From the NCBI GenBank assembly GCA_031556255.1, contig JAVBTI010000180.1, positions 1 through 8,969 on the forward strand: 8,969 bases of DNA, in the 5' to 3' direction. Below, one piece after another: positions 5,888 to 8,969 of this stretch. Source of the stretch: JAIRQX01 sp031556255. Lineage in GTDB: Bacteria; Chrysiogenota; Deferribacteres; Deferribacterales; JAISNW01. The position numbers and the translations under genes were made by a program. Every line of letters begins with the position of its first letter. The first letter of the stretch is position 1. The notes beneath the pieces are model-generated. The model made no database searches. It saw only the letters and a program-made list of their open reading frames with translations, and had not been told where the DNA came from.

Positions 5888-8404
5888 ATGAGCAAAAAAG
5901 GAACTGGTTTCAACCTGTCAAGGCGCCGGTTTTTAGCGGCGTCATCAACTGCCATGGGGCTGGCGGCGTTCAGTGAAACGTCAGTTGCCATAGCGCAACA
6001 AACTCCGACAAAGCCCTATGGACCCTGGCGCATCGATGCGGACAAAGTCGTGCGGTCATGCTGTAATCCTAACTGTGCCGGAGCATGCGGCATCAACGCC
6101 TTTGTAAAAGACAACCGGATACTGTATGTCGAACCGGCGAGATTCGAAGACCCCCGGTACGATCGTATATGCGTAAAAGGGATCGCCTACGCCATGCAAA
6201 AAACCTACCATCCCGACCGGATCAAATACCCCATGAAAATCGCCTCCGGTTCGAAGCGGGGAGAAGGCAAATATGTGCGCATATCCTGGGAACAGGCGGT
6301 AGATGAAATATCAGCCAAGCTGCTGGACATCAAAAAACGCCACGGCACGAAATCGTGCGCATGGATGACCATGACCGGAAACCTCGATCTGATCGCCAAC
6401 AACTGCACGGCCCGTTTTGCCGACGCATTCGAGGGGACGAACCTCACCTCTGCGGGAATAATGGCAGACCTGGCAGCCAACATGGGTTTCCTGCAAACCA
6501 CGGGGAGCTTTCCGTCCCACTCCCAGGAAACAAACAGCCTTGAGGAAATGCAGTATTCCAAACTCGTCATCTGCTTCGGCCTCAACTACGCCGAAACGGA
6601 ACCGAATGCGTTCCGATTTTTCCTTGACGCGCAGGACGCAGGCGTCCGCTTTGTACATATCGACCCGAGATTTTCCACATCAGCGTCCAAATCCGACCTC
6701 TATATCCAAATCCGTCCCGGCACCGACGCGGCGATGATCTACGGAATGATCCAACATATCATAGCTAGCCGCAAACACAATGCCGAGTACCTCCGGAAGT
6801 ATACATCCGGCGCCTATCTGATCGACGACGCCACCAAGCTTTACGTCAGGGACAAAGCCGGCAATTTCATAGTGTACGATGGCAAAAACCCGCAGCCGGT
6901 AAAAAAAGAGCAGGGGGCGGAAGTGCCCGGCGGCGCCCTCCTGTCCACAGGCTCAATCACAGTAAGCGTCGACGGAAAACAGATAAAATGCTGCACCGCC
7001 TATGACAAATTTGTGGAGCATATCAACGCTAACTATACTCCAGCAAAGGCGTCCGCCATATGCGAAGTGCCGGAAAGTGTGATAAAGGATCTTGCCATCG
7101 AGTACGCCACCACCGATCCGGCGATAATCCGTATGACACAAGGGATACAGCGTTACTACAGCGGCCACCTGTCATACAGGGCGGCGCTGGTGCTGGGCGC
7201 AATATGCGGGAACATAGGCAAACGCTATGCCGGGGTATCGTGGGCAAGCGGCGCGCTCTTCCGCATGATATTCGGCATGCCGCCGGAGTGGCTCTACCCC
7301 GTAAAATGGCAGGATCCGGACACGGCTAAAATGTCGAGCTGGGCTGAAGCATCCTCCACGGAGGAAAAGGGCGCACGCAACGTAAACGGCACGGAAATAC
7401 TTAATATACTCGAAACCGGAAAGCCTTATCCGCTGAAAGCCGTATGGTTTGCCGGATATGGCTTCGGTACACAGGTGCCCCGCAGGAAAAAACTGCTGGA
7501 ACTGATGCAGAAGCTGGAGCTTGTGGTGGTAAGCGAAAATATAATGAGTCCCGGCGCTAAGCACGCGGATTATATATTGCCGGTGACCACATTTTACGAA
7601 ATGGAATCGGATATAAGTTGCATGGTGCTCTCATACCACGTCCAGCGGCACTCGCAGGCGGTGACACCGCTCTACGAAGCCAAAGACGACATCGAGATAT
7701 ACTCTATGTTCGCCCGCAAAATGAATCTGCCGGGAAACTGGAGTATGACCGCCACCCAGCATGTGGACTTCCTGCTGAACGCCTACAAAACCACAAAAGG
7801 GCCGTTCAAGTTCGACTGCTTCGTGAATATGGACATAGCTGAACTCAACCGCGACGGCTACACCCTCGCAGGGATGCCGAAAAGTTTCGTGCCGTTTGAA
7901 GATCAGAAGTTTGACACCAACACGGGAAAATTTGAAATGTATTCCGAGATGATGGTCCCGTACGACGAGGCAATACCAACCTACAAAGAGCCGTTGGAAA
8001 GCAAAAAGAACAAACTCGCATCAAAGTACCCGCTGGTCTTCATGAACGTGCACTCAAAATATACCGCACATTCCCAGCACAGGGTGCTGCCGTGGATAAA
8101 AGAACTCGATCCCGAACCGCTTCTGGAAGTTAACCCGGCGGATGCCTCCGCGAGAGGGTTGAAAGATGGCGACAAAGTGGACGTGTTCAACGACAGAGGG
8201 CGTTTCACAGTCAAAATAATGCTGAGCGAGGGGATCAAAGCCGGGGTGGTTAATATGCCTGAGGGCTGGTGGCCCGACCATTTCGACAACAAGTCACACT
8301 ACGCAGACCTGTTGCATATGACGCTGAACCCGGCGCAGAACGCCATGCTGGACACCAACTACGCGCCGTACGACAACCTTGTGCAGATAGCCAGGGCAAA
8401 ATAG
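5888..8404 (+). CDS. Tat-exported molybdopterin (Mo-bisMGD) oxidoreductase, catalytic subunit, DMSO reductase family
   Basis: 838-residue catalytic subunit of a periplasmic respiratory reductase. Residues 1-36 form a Tat signal: SRRRFL at 11-16, a hydrophobic stretch, and an AIA cleavage site before Gln37. The mature protein opens with a [4Fe-4S] motif, C59-x3-C63-x3-C67-x27-C95, followed by VKG with the usual Lys97. Cofactor-binding stretches typical of the family follow: SKLVICFGLN (224-233), HIDPRFS (257-263), IQIRPGTDAA (273-282), and SPGAKHADYILP (554-565). The C-terminal dinucleotide-binding domain starts near 714 and includes LEVNPADASARGLKDGDKV. The length is normal for DmsA/PsrA/ArrA-type enzymes. 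At the site where Ser or Cys usually binds Mo, I see GIMADLA, making Asp194 the candidate ligand. Its partner ferredoxin gene begins 10 nt downstream. Family certain; the substrate (sulfoxide, N-oxide, sulfur, selenium, arsenic or chlorine oxyanion) is not determinable here. Confidence 0.93.
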   Translation: MSKKGTGFNLSRRRFLAASSTAMGLAAFSETSVAIAQQTPTKPYGPWRIDADKVVRSCCNPNCAGACGINAFVKDNRILYVEPARFEDPRYDRICVKGIAYAMQKTYHPDRIKYPMKIASGSKRGEGKYVRISWEQAVDEISAKLLDIKKRHGTKSCAWMTMTGNLDLIANNCTARFADAFEGTNLTSAGIMADLAANMGFLQTTGSFPSHSQETNSLEEMQYSKLVICFGLNYAETEPNAFRFFLDAQDAGVRFVHIDPRFSTSASKSDLYIQIRPGTDAAMIYGMIQHIIASRKHNAEYLRKYTSGAYLIDDATKLYVRDKAGNFIVYDGKNPQPVKKEQGAEVPGGALLSTGSITVSVDGKQIKCCTAYDKFVEHINANYTPAKASAICEVPESVIKDLAIEYATTDPAIIRMTQGIQRYYSGHLSYRAALVLGAICGNIGKRYAGVSWASGALFRMIFGMPPEWLYPVKWQDPDTAKMSSWAEASSTEEKGARNVNGTEILNILETGKPYPLKAVWFAGYGFGTQVPRRKKLLELMQKLELVVVSENIMSPGAKHADYILPVTTFYEMESDISCMVLSYHVQRHSQAVTPLYEAKDDIEIYSMFARKMNLPGNWSMTATQHVDFLLNAYKTTKGPFKFDCFVNMDIAELNRDGYTLAGMPKSFVPFEDQKFDTNTGKFEMYSEMMVPYDEAIPTYKEPLESKKNKLASKYPLVFMNVHSKYTAHSQHRVLPWIKELDPEPLLEVNPADASARGLKDGDKVDVFNDRGRFTVKIMLSEGIKAGVVNMPEGWWPDHFDNKSHYADLLHMTLNPAQNAMLDTNYAPYDNLVQIARAK

Positions 8405-8408
8405 GGGG
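8403..8408 (+). promoter_or_regulatory. Ribosome binding site overlapping the upstream stop codon
   Basis: AGGGGG begins within the TAG stop of the molybdoenzyme gene (8402-8404) and lies 6 nt before the ATG at 8415. The overlap suggests that terminating ribosomes help start the iron-sulfur subunit, keeping the two in proportion. Confidence 0.7.
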
Positions 8409-8414
8409 TGGGCA

Positions 8415-8969
8415 ATGATAACTGAACAATACGGATTAATAATAGACGTGAGAAGATGCATCGGGTGCAGAACCTGCATGCTCGCCTGCAAAATGATAAA
8501 CCGCCTGCCTGACGGGGTATTCCGCATCAAAGTATATAACCCGGACGGCAAGATCAGCGGCGACCGCGCCAAACGCAGCGGGAATAAATACGAACTCTCG
8601 TGGCAGCCCGTGACCTGTATGCACTGCGCGAAGCCGGCCTGTCTGGAAGTATGCCCCGTGCAAGCGATTTCGAAAGATGCGAACGGTATTGTGTCGATAG
8701 ACGACAATCTGTGCATAGGGTGCGGTTCCTGCACGGACACCTGCCCCTACGGCATACCCACACAGATGAAGCAATTTGAAAAGGCCGATAAATGCGACCT
8801 GTGCAAAGGGCGGGTGGACTCGGGCAAACAGCCGATGTGCGCTCAGTGCTGCCCGGGAAGAGCGATAAAGTTCGGCGTGGTGAGCGACAAAGAAGGGGAA
8901 CTCAGCGTTATAATGAAAAAAGGCGTAAAACAAATGAAGCCTGAGGCGGGCACAAACCCGTCGGTGTAT
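8415..8969 (+). CDS. DmsB/PhsB-type ferredoxin subunit with four [4Fe-4S] motifs, 3' end outside window
   Basis: Electron-transfer subunit expected to pass electrons from a membrane anchor to the molybdoenzyme. 185 codons are visible and no stop is reached; the family is usually 180-240 residues, so little is missing. Cys motifs in order: C15-x2-C18-x2-C21-x3-C25; C68-x2-C71-x4-C76-x3-C80; C100-x2-C103-x2-C106-x3-C110; C127-x2-C130-x11-C142-x3-C146 with an extra C145. This is the complete set for four cubane clusters as in DmsB, PhsB, NrfC and ArrB, and no motif has the Trp substitution that marks NarH-type cluster changes. It has no signal peptide, so export would be by hitch-hiking with the Tat-tagged catalytic subunit. 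A DmsC or NrfD membrane anchor probably follows outside the window. Confidence 0.93.
   Translation, partial: MITEQYGLIIDVRRCIGCRTCMLACKMINRLPDGVFRIKVYNPDGKISGDRAKRSGNKYELSWQPVTCMHCAKPACLEVCPVQAISKDANGIVSIDDNLCIGCGSCTDTCPYGIPTQMKQFEKADKCDLCKGRVDSGKQPMCAQCCPGRAIKFGVVSDKEGELSVIMKKGVKQMKPEAGTNPSVY

Noticed and set aside
8436..8933. 165-codon open frame on the minus strand at the right end
   Set aside because: It is antisense to the ferredoxin subunit, whose four full Cys motifs prove the plus strand is coding.

Overview
The window holds seven genes and reads as chromosomal DNA of an anaerobically respiring, diderm bacterium. The support for this is a twin-arginine-exported molybdoenzyme paired with a four-cluster ferredoxin subunit, and a membrane sensor kinase with a c-type heme motif in its extracytoplasmic domain. 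Base composition looks close to balanced and codon use looks even across the window. I cannot name the species. Respiring lineages such as Deferribacterota or the former Deltaproteobacteria would fit, but that is a guess from gene content.

Layout. (1) 1-2138, plus strand: an OmpR/PhoB-type response regulator cut by the left edge, followed 3 nt later by its partner histidine kinase, which has a Tll0287/DUF3365-like sensor domain carrying CxxCH. (2) 2148-5696, minus strand: a housekeeping cluster transcribed ricT, metG, tatD. It converges tail to tail on the kinase with only 9 nt between. ricT and metG overlap by 4 nt, and an 88-nt gap with small inverted repeats precedes tatD. (3) 5697-5887: a 191-nt AT-rich divergent control region with no gene. 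It holds a likely ricT -10 box, an 8-bp inverted repeat, an exact 14-bp direct repeat with a 24-bp period, and a TTTGA-N5-TCAAA dyad just before the molybdoenzyme ribosome binding site. (4) 5888-8969, plus strand: a Tat-exported Mo-bisMGD reductase catalytic subunit and, 10 nt on, a DmsB-type iron-sulfur subunit that stays open to the right edge. A membrane anchor (DmsC/NrfD type) would be expected next, outside the window.

How it may work together. The two oxidoreductase genes probably encode the periplasmic catalytic and electron-transfer subunits of a terminal reductase that takes electrons from the quinone pool. Its substrate cannot be read from the sequence. The two-component system could sense redox state or a heme ligand in the periplasm and might regulate this or another respiratory operon. 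That link is only proximity plus the presence of direct repeats upstream of the reductase. The most interesting points are the heme-type sensor kinase, the apparent lack of Ser or Cys at the expected molybdenum-ligand site of the reductase (Asp194 is the candidate), and the direct repeat in the divergent promoter region. I found no CRISPR array, tRNA, rRNA, intact insertion sequence or clear intrinsic terminator.
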